Shown piece by piece: positions 36,360 through 44,527 of a stretch of 64,000 nucleotides of DNA. The translations under genes were made by a program, and so were the position numbers. The DNA comes from Ancylobacter sp. SL191 (GTDB lineage: Bacteria > Pseudomonadota > Alphaproteobacteria > Rhizobiales > Xanthobacteraceae), in assembly GCF_026625645.1 (NCBI RefSeq), contig NZ_CP113056.1, positions 3,943,001 to 4,007,000 of the forward strand, written 5' to 3'. Below the pieces are notes generated by a model that saw nothing but the letters and a program-made list of their open reading frames with translations, had not been told where the DNA came from and did not search any database. Numbering within the stretch: position 1 is the first letter of the stretch; every line of letters starts with the position of its first letter.

Positions 36360-38789
36360 TCAGCCCTGACGAGCGGCAAGGCTGCCGACCCGCGCGAAGC
36401 GGCCAGCGGCCGGCTCGATCCGGGGCGCGAGCGCATCGGCGGCGTAGGAGCGCTGCTTCTGGCGCGAGGGCGCCTCGCCATAGAGCGTCGTGCGCTGGCG
36501 GGCGATACGGCCCGCCATTCGAATGGCGGCTTCCATGCGGTCCGGCGGGAACTCCTGCCCATGCATGCCGCCGGCGGCGCGGCTGATCGATTCATCCATC
36601 AAGGTGCCGCCAATATCGTTCGCCCCCGCCTTCAGTGCCGCGACGATGCCGCCCTCGCCGAGCTTCACCCAGGAGGCCTGGATGTTGGGAATGAGCGGAT
36701 GAAGCGCGAGCCGCCCGACCGCGTGCATCAGCAGCGCCTCGCGGCGGCTGGGGCCGGCGCGGGTGCCGCCCTTGAGGTATAAAGGTGCCTCCATATGCAG
36801 GAAGGGCAGCGGCACGAATTCGGTGATGCCGCCGGTCTCCGCCTGAAGCCGGCGCAGGCGCAGCAGATGGCGGGCCCAATGACGGTAGCCGTCGACATGG
36901 CCGAACATGATGGTGGAGGTGGTGCGCAGGCCGACGCGATGGGCGGCACCGACGGTCTCCAGCCACTCGTCCGTCGTCAGCTTGTCCGGGCAGATGATGG
37001 CGCGCACCTCGTCGTCGAGAATCTCCGCCGCCGTGCCCGGCAGCGAGCCGAGGCCCGCCTCCTTCAGCATGAGCAGGAACTCCGGCACGGGCACGCCGAG
37101 CGTCGCCGCGCCGTGGCGCACTTCGAGCGCGGAGAAGGCGTGGACGTGCATCTGCGGCACCGCCGCCTTCACCGCGCGCAGGATCGCCAGATAGGTCTCG
37201 CCGGAAAAGTCCGGGTGAATGCCGCCCTGCATGCACACCTCGCTCGCCCCGCGCTCCCATGCCTCACGGGTGCGGCGTTGGATCTCGCCGAGGTCGAGCT
37301 CATAGGCGCGGCCGCGCAGATGGGCGTGCTGGCGCCCTTTGGAGAAGGCGCAAAAGCCGCAGCGATAGGCGCAGACATTGGTGTAGTTGATGTTGCGGGT
37401 GACGACATAGGAGACGGTCTCGCCCACCGTCTCGCGCCGCAGCGCGTCCGCCGCCTCGAACACGCGCTGCGCCCGCGCCCCACGCGCGTCGAACAGGGTG
37501 GCGATGTCGGCTTCCGCCAGTTCCCGCCCGGCGAAGGCCGTGTCGAGAATGGCGTCGAGCGTGGCATCCTCGCCCGCCAGCACCGGCGCGGCGGGCCAGT
37601 CAACGAGGCGGGTCCGCTCCTCTTCGCCCACGCGCCAGGCGCTCTCATGGGCGAGCCCGGCACCGTCGGCGCGGCGCAGCACATGGGGCGCGACATCGCA
37701 GTCGAGCCAGGTGGCGCGGTCATCGAGATAGCGCGGATAGACCGCAAGGCGCGGCGCCAGCACCTTGCCGGCGCGGGCGGTGGCCACCCCGAGCGACGCC
37801 AGTGCGGGCCAGGGCGCTTCGGGGTTCACATGATCAGGCGTGACCGGCGAGACGCCGCCCCAATCATTGATGCCGGCGTCGATCAGCGCCTTCAGCCCCT
37901 CGGGCTGGAGATTGGGCGGCGCCTGAATGGACATGGCCGGCCCGAGGATCAGCCGGGCGACCGCGACGGTCCACAGATGGTCCTCCAGCGAAGGCTCCGG
38001 CGCGCCGGCCATCTTGGTGCCGGGCTTGGCGCGGAAATTCTGGATGATGACTTCCTGCACATGGCCGTGCCGGGCGTGGCTGTCGCGGATCGCCAGCAGC
38101 GCCTCGATGCGCTCGCGCCGGCTCTCGCCAATGCCGATGAGAAGGCCGGTGGTGAAGGGCACGCGGGCGCGTCCGGCCGCCTCCAGCGTCGCGAGCCGCA
38201 CCGCAGGCCGCTTGTCCGGCGAACCGAAATGCGGGCCGCCGCGCGCGGAGAGACGCTCAGCCGTGGTCTCGATCATCAGTCCCTGCGAGGCCGAAACCTC
38301 GCGCAGTCCGAGGAGGTCTTCCTCGCCCATCACGCCAGCATTGATGTGCGGCAGCAGGCCGGTTTCCTTGAGCACCAGCCCCGCCATCTCCTTGAGATAG
38401 CTCAGTGTTGTCGCATGGCCGAGGGCGGCGAGTTCCTCGCGGACGACCGCGTAGCGCAGCTCCGGCTTGTCGCCGAGGGTGAACAGCGCCTCGTCGCAGC
38501 CGACGCGGGCGCCGGCGCGGGCGATCTCCAGCACCTCATCGGGTGTGAGAAAGGCGCGCTGGCCCTTCTTCGGCGGGTGCGCGAAGGTACAATAATGACA
38601 CACGTCGCGGCAGAGCTGGGTCAGCGGGATGAACACCTTGCGCGACACAGTGACGGTCGCGCCGAAGCCCGCATCGCGCACCCGCGCGGCGGCCATCATG
38701 AGCGCGGCAAGGTCGCCCTCCTCCCCGAGGGCCAGCGCCTCCTTGGCGTCCAGCTCCGCCCCTGCCCGCCAGCCCTCGCGCGCTGCCAT
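36360..38789 (-). CDS. fbiC: Bifunctional FO synthase (CofG-CofH fusion, FbiC type)
   Basis: FbiC makes 7,8-didemethyl-8-hydroxy-5-deazariboflavin (FO), the chromophore of cofactor F420, from tyrosine and a ribityl-diaminouracil. The 809-residue protein has two radical-SAM halves. The CofG half has C60-x3-C64-x2-C67 (CRDVCHYCTF), and the CofH half has C473-x3-C477-x2-C480 (CAYRCGFCAFSKG). Both are complete, in the order found in actinobacterial FbiC. It starts 4 bases after the pxpA stop, so it shares an operon with pxpA. F420 genes for later steps (cofC, cofD, cofE) are not in the window. Confidence 0.95.
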   Translation of the reverse strand: MAAREGWRAGAELDAKEALALGEEGDLAALMMAAARVRDAGFGATVTVSRKVFIPLTQLCRDVCHYCTFAHPPKKGQRAFLTPDEVLEIARAGARVGCDEALFTLGDKPELRYAVVREELAALGHATTLSYLKEMAGLVLKETGLLPHINAGVMGEEDLLGLREVSASQGLMIETTAERLSARGGPHFGSPDKRPAVRLATLEAAGRARVPFTTGLLIGIGESRRERIEALLAIRDSHARHGHVQEVIIQNFRAKPGTKMAGAPEPSLEDHLWTVAVARLILGPAMSIQAPPNLQPEGLKALIDAGINDWGGVSPVTPDHVNPEAPWPALASLGVATARAGKVLAPRLAVYPRYLDDRATWLDCDVAPHVLRRADGAGLAHESAWRVGEEERTRLVDWPAAPVLAGEDATLDAILDTAFAGRELAEADIATLFDARGARAQRVFEAADALRRETVGETVSYVVTRNINYTNVCAYRCGFCAFSKGRQHAHLRGRAYELDLGEIQRRTREAWERGASEVCMQGGIHPDFSGETYLAILRAVKAAVPQMHVHAFSALEVRHGAATLGVPVPEFLLMLKEAGLGSLPGTAAEILDDEVRAIICPDKLTTDEWLETVGAAHRVGLRTTSTIMFGHVDGYRHWARHLLRLRRLQAETGGITEFVPLPFLHMEAPLYLKGGTRAGPSRREALLMHAVGRLALHPLIPNIQASWVKLGEGGIVAALKAGANDIGGTLMDESISRAAGGMHGQEFPPDRMEAAIRMAGRIARQRTTLYGEAPSRQKQRSYAADALAPRIEPAAGRFARVGSLAARQG

Positions 38790-38793
38790 CGGC

Positions 38794-39570
38794 TCAGGCC
38801 TTCATCATCTCGGGAAGCGTGACGAGTTCGACCCCGGCGGCCTTCAGCGCGTCGCGGCAGGCGCTGGCGACGGCGATCGCGGTCGGCTCGTCGCCATGCA
38901 CGCAGAGCGAGTCGAAGGCGGTCGGCATTTTCTTACCGTTGATGGAGATGATCTCCTTCTCCAGCACCATGCGCACCACACGCTCGGCCGCCACCGCCGG
39001 ATCCTTGATGACGGAAGCCGGATTGGTGCGCGAGCACAGATTGCCCTCGTCATCGTAAAGCCGATCAATGAAGGCCTCGCGCGCCAGCGGCACGCCGAGC
39101 TCCAGCGCCGCCGTCTCCATCTGCGAGCCCGACAAAGCGAGGTAGTAGAGCGAGGGATCCACCGTGCGGATGGCGCGGCCGATGGCGAGCGCATAGTCGC
39201 GGTCGACCGCCGCCATGTTGTTGAGCGCGCCATGCGGCTTCACATGGGTGACCTTGGCGCCGGCATAGGCGGCCATGCCGATGAGCGCGGCGATCTGGTA
39301 GGCGACGAGATATTCGAGGTCATCCGCGCTCATGCGGATCTGGCGCCGGCCGAAACCCCAGATATCGTTGAAGCCGGGATGGGCGCCGATCGACACGCCA
39401 TTGGCCTCAGCCTTGATGCAGACATCGCGCATCACCGTGGCATCGCCCGCATGCAGGCCACAGGCGACGTTCACGCTCTGGACGATCCGCAGGATCTCCG
39501 CGTCATTGCCGATCTGATAGTGACCGTAGCCCTCGCCCATATCGGCGTTGATGTTGATGCGATGCGCCAC
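38794..39570 (-). CDS. pxpA: 5-oxoprolinase subunit A (LamB/YcsF family)
   Basis: The 258-residue product starts HRININADMGEGYGHYQIGND and has the LamB/YcsF motifs NVACGLHAGDATVM, IGAHPGFNDIWGFGRR and KPHGALNN. With PxpB and PxpC it forms an ATP-dependent 5-oxoprolinase, which opens the lactam of pyroglutamate. Here pxpA is divergent from pxpBC and cotranscribed with fbiC, an unusual arrangement since pxpBAC is usually one cluster. The linkage with F420 and Mo enzymes suggests a different lactam as substrate (inference). Confidence 0.92.
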   Translation of the reverse strand: MAHRININADMGEGYGHYQIGNDAEILRIVQSVNVACGLHAGDATVMRDVCIKAEANGVSIGAHPGFNDIWGFGRRQIRMSADDLEYLVAYQIAALIGMAAYAGAKVTHVKPHGALNNMAAVDRDYALAIGRAIRTVDPSLYYLALSGSQMETAALELGVPLAREAFIDRLYDDEGNLCSRTNPASVIKDPAVAAERVVRMVLEKEIISINGKKMPTAFDSLCVHGDEPTAIAVASACRDALKAAGVELVTLPEMMKA

Positions 39571-39682
39571 GGGGAGCCTCCTGCCAGTGCTGAACGTGCG
39601 CTCATTAACACATTAGATAATAATGGATTTCAAGCGCAAACATACTATGAATAGGATGATTGCCGTAGCGGCGTGGGGACAG
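39571..39682. promoter_or_regulatory. Divergent pxpA / pxpB control region with ATGATTG half-site
   Basis: This AT-rich stretch (about 39600-39662) contains TTAACACATTAGATAATAA and ATGATTG at 39656-39662, the word also present at 31613 and 47018. If pxpB starts at 39683, the half-site lies 21 bases before the start codon, a good position for a repressor. Confidence 0.45.
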
Positions 39683-40474
39683 ATGCAGCGCGAGGACGGT
39701 CAGGCGGGGACAGGCGGCGACGGCGCAACGCGCCGGCTGGGCGGCCTTGCGCGCTTTCTGCCCGTCGGCGACACGGCCTTCGCCGTGGAGTTCGGCAGCG
39801 TGATCGCGCCGGAAATCAACGCGCTCGTGCATCGCACCGCCGCCCTGCTGGCGCTCGCGCCACCCGCCGGCCTCGTCGAAACCGTGCCAACCTTCCGCTC
39901 GCTTCTGGTGCATTACGACCCGTTGGTGACCTCGGCGGAAGCGCTGCAGGCGACGCTGGCCGCGCTCGATCTCGGCGAGACCGCGGGCGCGGCGCCCGCC
40001 CGGCTCTGGCATCTTCCGGTGTTCTATGGCGGCGAGGCGGGGCCGGACCTTGATGAGGTGGCGCGCGCCACCGGACTTTCCGTGCCGGAGGTGATCGCGC
40101 AGCATTCCGGCACCACTTACCGCGTCTATGTGCAGGGCTTCCTCCCCGGTTTCGCCTATCTCGGCGACCTGCCGGCGGCGCTCGAGCTGCCACGCCTCAG
40201 CGTGCCGCGCGTGCGGGTGCCGGCGGGCTCGGTCGCCATCGCGCAGCGCATGACTGGGGTCTATCCCCTTGAATCGCCAGGAGGATGGCGGCTGATCGGC
40301 AACACGCCGCTTCGCTTCTTCGACCCCACGCTCACCCCGCCGACGCTGTTCGCGCCGGGGGATGGCGTGCGCTTCGTGCCGGTCGATGCCACTGAGCATG
40401 AACGCGTGCGAGTGGCGGTGGCGGATGGTGTTTTTATACCTCCTCATGAAATTCTGGCGGGGGAGCGCGTATGA
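39683..40474 (+). CDS. pxpB: 5-oxoprolinase subunit B (KipI-like)
   Basis: The 263-residue product contains the KipI/AHS1 motifs FLPVGDTAFAVEFG, VPTFRSLLVHYDP, YVQGFLPGFAYLGDLP and PAGSVAIAQRMTGVYP. With PxpA and PxpC it hydrolyses 5-oxoproline or a related lactam at the expense of ATP. The frame is open to 39623, with ATGs at 39623, 39647 and 39656. I prefer the ATG at 39683 because GGGGA lies five bases before it and because family proteins begin near there. Its stop overlaps the pxpC start by 4 bases. Confidence 0.9.
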   Translation: MQREDGQAGTGGDGATRRLGGLARFLPVGDTAFAVEFGSVIAPEINALVHRTAALLALAPPAGLVETVPTFRSLLVHYDPLVTSAEALQATLAALDLGETAGAAPARLWHLPVFYGGEAGPDLDEVARATGLSVPEVIAQHSGTTYRVYVQGFLPGFAYLGDLPAALELPRLSVPRVRVPAGSVAIAQRMTGVYPLESPGGWRLIGNTPLRFFDPTLTPPTLFAPGDGVRFVPVDATEHERVRVAVADGVFIPPHEILAGERV

Positions 40475-41508
40475 GCACGCTGCGCATCCTCCAGCCCGGC
40501 CCGCAAACCAGCGTGCAGGATCTCGGGCGGCGCGGCTTCCAGGCTTTCGGCGTGCCCGTCTGCGGCGCGCTGGACCCGGTGGCGCTGCGGCTCGCCAATG
40601 CGCTGGTTGGCAATGCGGCGACAGATGCCGCGCTCGAATTACGCCTTGCGGGGCCTCACTTTGGGGTGGAGGGCGGCCCCGCGCGGATCGCCCTCGCCGG
40701 GGCCTCCACCCGCATCGAGGTGATCGCCGACGGCGAGACGCGCCCCTATCCGAGCTGGCGGGCCATCGACGTGCCGGAAGGGGCCACGGTGCGCATCGGG
40801 GCGCTCACGGCGAGTGGCTGCGCCATTCTGGCGGTGGCCGGCGGCATGGATGTGCCGGTGGTGATGGGCTCGCGCGCGACCGATCTCAAAGGGCGCTTTG
40901 GCGGTGTAGCAGGGCGGGCGCTCATCTCCGGTGACATGATACCTGTGGGCAATGCCGATCCTTCAGGCCCCTGTCTCGAACTTCCCAACCCGCCGATGCT
41001 GGCCTTTGGCGGCACGCTGCGGGTCGTGCTCGGCCCGCAGGCGGAAGCCTTTACCGAGGCCGCGCGGACCACCTTCCTCACCGCCACGTACCGTGTCTCC
41101 CGCGAGGCGGACCGCATGGGCATGCGGCTCGACGGGCCGCCGCTCGGCTTTGTCACCAGCGCCGACATCGTGTCCGACGGCATCGCCACCGGCTCCATTC
41201 AAGTGCCCGGCTCGGGCCTGCCGATCCTGCTGCTGGCGGATCACCAAACCATTGGCGGCTATGCCAAAATAGCCACGGTGATCTCCGCCGACGTGCCCGC
41301 CGCCGGTCGGCTTCTGCCGGGCGCCGAGCTGCGCTTCGCGGCGGTGAGCGTCGCGGAGGCGGAAGCGGCGCGGCGGGCGCAGGAGCAGGCGGTCGCCCGG
41401 CTCATCGCCAGCCTCTGCCCCGTAAGGACAGCGGCGCACGTCGATACCGCTGCTCTTTGGCGTGCGAATCTGATCTCCGGCGTTGTCAACGCGTATGAAA
41501 CCGAGTAG
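40471..41508 (+). CDS. pxpC: 5-oxoprolinase subunit C (KipA-like)
   Basis: The 345-residue AHS2/KipA-type product starts STLRILQPGPQTSVQDLGRRG and has FGVPVCGALDPVALRLAN, SDGIATGSIQVPGSGLPI and LLADHQTIGGYAKIA. All of these are standard for the subunit, which is often misnamed biotin-dependent carboxyltransferase. A 4-base ATGA overlap couples it to pxpB. The regulator gene follows after 61 bases on the same strand. Confidence 0.93.
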   Translation: MSTLRILQPGPQTSVQDLGRRGFQAFGVPVCGALDPVALRLANALVGNAATDAALELRLAGPHFGVEGGPARIALAGASTRIEVIADGETRPYPSWRAIDVPEGATVRIGALTASGCAILAVAGGMDVPVVMGSRATDLKGRFGGVAGRALISGDMIPVGNADPSGPCLELPNPPMLAFGGTLRVVLGPQAEAFTEAARTTFLTATYRVSREADRMGMRLDGPPLGFVTSADIVSDGIATGSIQVPGSGLPILLLADHQTIGGYAKIATVISADVPAAGRLLPGAELRFAAVSVAEAEAARRAQEQAVARLIASLCPVRTAAHVDTAALWRANLISGVVNAYETE

Positions 41509-41569
41509 CGGCGCGGGGCGGCGGATAGGATTACATGATACTGAAGATAGGTAGACCGCCGATTCCACT

Positions 41570-42367
41570 ATGAAGCGACGCCGCGCCGCGGCCGACATCG
41601 GAACCAGCCTGCCCATGCTCAAGGACCACGCGGCCTCCCTCAGCAGTCCCGACTACCGCCGAAGCCCCGTGCCCCGCTATCTCCAGATCGCCGGCGTCAT
41701 TCGCCGGCGGATCGAGGACGGCGTGTGGAAGCCGAACGAGAAAATCTCGACGCTGCAAGAACTTGAAGCCGAGTTCCGGGTCGCTCGCGTCACCGTCCGC
41801 CAGGCGGTCGAGGTGCTGCAGAGCGAAGGGCTGGTCCGGCGCATCCAGGGCAAGGGCACCTTCGTCTCCGGCAATGTCGAGGAAAAACGCTGGCTGAAGC
41901 TCGACCTGAAATGGCATTCGCTGGCAGGGACGATCGGCGCCAACGTGCCGCGCTTCCTGCCACTCAGCGCCAACCCGCCGGCACCGCTGATCCGGCCGGA
42001 AGATGGCGAAGAGGCACCATCCTACCGCTACCTTGAAAGCGTGCAGTCGCGGCGCGGGCAGCCCTATTCCTATGCCCGCGTGCATTTCGACGAGCGCCTG
42101 TACGAGCTCGCGCCGGAACGCTTCGACCGCGAGCCGACCATCGCGGTGGTGGCGACGCTGGAGGGGCTGGCGGTGGCGAAGGCCCGGCAGTCCTTCATCG
42201 TCGGTACGGTGGAACCGCGGGTGGCGAACCTGCTGGCGACCGGCATCGGCTTCCCGACGGTGGAGGCGCATCTCGTCATCACTGACGCGAATAACGTGGT
42301 GATCTATGTCGCCGACATCATCTATCGCGGCGACTGCGTGCAGCTCGACGTCGATCTCCTCGGATAA
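41570..42367 (+). CDS. GntR/HutC-family transcriptional regulator
   Basis: The 265-residue product has an N-terminal winged helix: PRYLQIAGVIRRRIEDGVW (about 36-54), then KISTLQELEAEFRVARVTVRQAV and GKGTFVSG. A UTRA effector domain follows (about 95-265, with SYRYLESVQSRRGQPYSYARV and VVIYVADIIYRGD). HutC-type regulators repress catabolic operons until a pathway metabolite binds UTRA. It lies directly after pxpC inside the catabolic island and is the only regulator there, so it is the best candidate to control the whole set. ATGATACT at 41535 just upstream may be an autoregulatory half-site. Confidence 0.9.
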   Translation: MKRRRAAADIGTSLPMLKDHAASLSSPDYRRSPVPRYLQIAGVIRRRIEDGVWKPNEKISTLQELEAEFRVARVTVRQAVEVLQSEGLVRRIQGKGTFVSGNVEEKRWLKLDLKWHSLAGTIGANVPRFLPLSANPPAPLIRPEDGEEAPSYRYLESVQSRRGQPYSYARVHFDERLYELAPERFDREPTIAVVATLEGLAVAKARQSFIVGTVEPRVANLLATGIGFPTVEAHLVITDANNVVIYVADIIYRGDCVQLDVDLLG

Positions 42368-42446
42368 TATCTATTATTTTCAATGAGTTGGAAGAGCGGG
42401 CGGGAATGCTGATTCACCCGCTTCGCTCCCATGTTGAAACACCGAT

Positions 42447-43652
42447 TCAAGCCCCGCCGCGCCCGAAGAGCCGGGCGAGCCAGCCCTTGAGCATGGCGAG
42501 GAACAGCCCGCCGGCATCAAGCGGCGCTGCCTCGGCCGCGATCTCCCCGCCCTTCAGCGCCCGGTCGAGATTGGCCGCGAAGGTCGCGGTCAGGCGGGCA
42601 GCAAGGTCGCGGGCGATGGCGCCCCGGCTCATCTGCGCCAGCGGGCCCTGCAGCACATAGGCGACCTCGACCCGCACGCGGGTGAGATTTTCGCCTTGTT
42701 CCTCAAGGCGATAGACGAGCCGCGCCTGCACCCGCGTGGCGCTCTTCTCATCCACGCCGCGCCCATGGATTGTACCGGACCAGGCGGCGGGATCGGCGAC
42801 GATAACGCCGAGGCCGCCAAAGGCCGCCTGCATCGGGCCGAGCTTCACCACCATCCTTGCCCGGATCATGTTACCGTCGGACGGCTCGGTGAGCTGCGCG
42901 CCGGGCAGGCACGCGATGACGCGGGCGGGATCCTGGAACAGCGCCCAGACCGTGGCGCGCGGCGCGGCCACATCGAATTCCTCAGTGATTTCAACGGGAT
43001 TTCGCAGAAGCTCGGGAACTGGCGGTGCCGCCTCACTATCGTCGACCGGCGCAATGACGGCGGGCGAGATGGCCATGGCCGGCGCAACGGCGCGGCTGGG
43101 AGCCACCGGCAAGGTGAGCGGCGAGGCGTAGGACGGCGGCGGTGCCAGGGCACCGCGCGTCACGACCGGCGCCTCCTGCGCACGCGCGGCGGCAACCTGT
43201 TGAATCGCCGAGACAATTCCCGCATAGCCGGTGCAGCGGCACAGATTGCCGGCGAGCTCGTGCCGGATCGCCGCCGCGTCGAGGCCGGGCCGGCGCAGCA
43301 CGATATCGCGCGCCATGACCAGCATGCCCGGCGTGCAGAATCCGCACTGGAGAGCATGCTCGCGGGTGAAGGCGGCGCGCAGTTCCACCATCACGGGATC
43401 GTCGATAAGTCCTTCTATTGTCGTGATTTTTGACCCTTCCAGCATCACCGGAAAGGCGATGCAGGAGCGGGCCGGGGCGCCGTCGACCAGCACGGTGCAG
43501 GCGCCGCAGACGCCGTGCTCGCAGCCCAGATGCGTGCCGGTGAGCAGCAAGTCCTCGCGCAGGAAGTCGGCCAGGCTCTGGCGCGGCTCGACCTCGGCCT
43601 CGATGGGGCGGCCATTGACCTCGATGGACAGGGCATGTGTCACGGCATTCAT
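42447..43652 (-). CDS. Fusion of molybdenum hydroxylase 2Fe-2S subunit and CoxG-like SRPBCC domain
   Basis: Residues about 1-165 are a complete CoxS-type small subunit with both clusters (GCEHGVCGACTVLVDG, LQCGFCTPGM, GNLCRCTGYAG). A proline/alanine-rich linker of about 55 residues leads to an SRPBCC domain (about 222-370; EITEEFDVAAPRATVWALF, ACLPGAQLTE, KLGPMQAAFGG) like CoxG. A hydrophobic/basic tail ends it (LFLAMLKGWLARLFGRGG), probably a membrane anchor. The fusion would tether the electron-transfer subunit to the membrane-recruiting factor. It is last in the minus-strand L-M-S/G operon and overlaps the FAD-subunit gene by 4 bases. Confidence 0.9.
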   Translation of the reverse strand: MNAVTHALSIEVNGRPIEAEVEPRQSLADFLREDLLLTGTHLGCEHGVCGACTVLVDGAPARSCIAFPVMLEGSKITTIEGLIDDPVMVELRAAFTREHALQCGFCTPGMLVMARDIVLRRPGLDAAAIRHELAGNLCRCTGYAGIVSAIQQVAAARAQEAPVVTRGALAPPPSYASPLTLPVAPSRAVAPAMAISPAVIAPVDDSEAAPPVPELLRNPVEITEEFDVAAPRATVWALFQDPARVIACLPGAQLTEPSDGNMIRARMVVKLGPMQAAFGGLGVIVADPAAWSGTIHGRGVDEKSATRVQARLVYRLEEQGENLTRVRVEVAYVLQGPLAQMSRGAIARDLAARLTATFAANLDRALKGGEIAAEAAPLDAGGLFLAMLKGWLARLFGRGGA

Positions 43653-44527
43653 GCGGAAAGGCTCTCGGGCTCAAGCGCGGCGATGGCCTGACGGATCACC
43701 GCGCGGCGCAGGCGAAAGCTCGCGGGGTTGTCGGCAAGCCCGGCCTCGTGCAGGACTTCGTCAATCTTCTCAATATCTTGCAGAATGAAGCGAGCATCCT
43801 GAATCACCAGCTGCCGGGCCTCGGTGGCGCCGATGGCGAGGCGGAAGACGCCGCGCGCGGGATCATAGAGCACCGCGCACATCGCCTCGGCGAACTCCCC
43901 GACCTTGCGACAGGACTTGCGATAGCCGAAGCGGGCGGTGTCATGACACCGCGGAACGATCACGCCGGTGACGACTTCCCCCTCCCCCAGCGCCGTCTCG
44001 AAAGCGCCGGTGATGAAGTCCTCGACCGGGATTTCACGCGGTTCGATGAGTGCAGTGAGGTGACCAGTCAGGCCAGTGTGTCCGGCCTGATGGCCAGTGT
44101 GTGCAGCCACGCGCGCCAGCCTCACCCGCGCGCCGAGCGCGGCGAGCGTGGTCGGCCAGTCGGCGGCCGGGTCGGCATGGGCGAGACTGCCGCCCATGGT
44201 GCCGCGATTGCGTACCGCGCGGTACGCGATTCCTCCCGCGATGCGGGCGAGGAAGCCGGGCGTCGCGTCCGGCACCACGCCGTCCTCAAACTCGGCATGG
44301 GTGATCGCCGCGCCATAGAAGATCGCATCGGGCCCCTCCTCCACCGCGCGCAGCTCGGGCAGCGCCCCGACATGGACGAGCAGCGAGGGCCGGGCGAGGC
44401 GCAGATTCAGCATCGGGCCGAGGCTCTGCCCGCCCGACACTGGCTTGGCGCCCGCGTCGTCCCGCAGCGCCGTCAGCGCGGCGGGGAGATCGGCAGGGCG
44501 CAGATAATCGAAACGGGCGGGCTTCAC
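43649..44527 (-). CDS. Molybdenum hydroxylase FAD-binding subunit (CoxM-like)
   Basis: The 292-residue medium subunit has FDYLRPADLPAALTAL at the N-terminus, KPVSGGQSLGPMLNLRLARP (first FAD motif) and TMGGSLAHADPAADWP (second). LVRVAAHTGHQAGHTGLTGH-like sequence at about residues 136-155 is a short insert with several His and Gly residues not seen in the other FAD subunit of the window. It is coupled by 4-base overlaps both to the large subunit before it and to the 2Fe-2S/CoxG fusion after it. Confidence 0.92.
   Translation of the reverse strand: MKPARFDYLRPADLPAALTALRDDAGAKPVSGGQSLGPMLNLRLARPSLLVHVGALPELRAVEEGPDAIFYGAAITHAEFEDGVVPDATPGFLARIAGGIAYRAVRNRGTMGGSLAHADPAADWPTTLAALGARVRLARVAAHTGHQAGHTGLTGHLTALIEPREIPVEDFITGAFETALGEGEVVTGVIVPRCHDTARFGYRKSCRKVGEFAEAMCAVLYDPARGVFRLAIGATEARQLVIQDARFILQDIEKIDEVLHEAGLADNPASFRLRRAVIRQAIAALEPESLSA

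Noticed and set aside
36795..38822. 675-codon plus-strand open frame
   Set aside because: It is antisense to the FO synthase, whose two radical-SAM motifs are intact; the plus-strand translation has no domain character.
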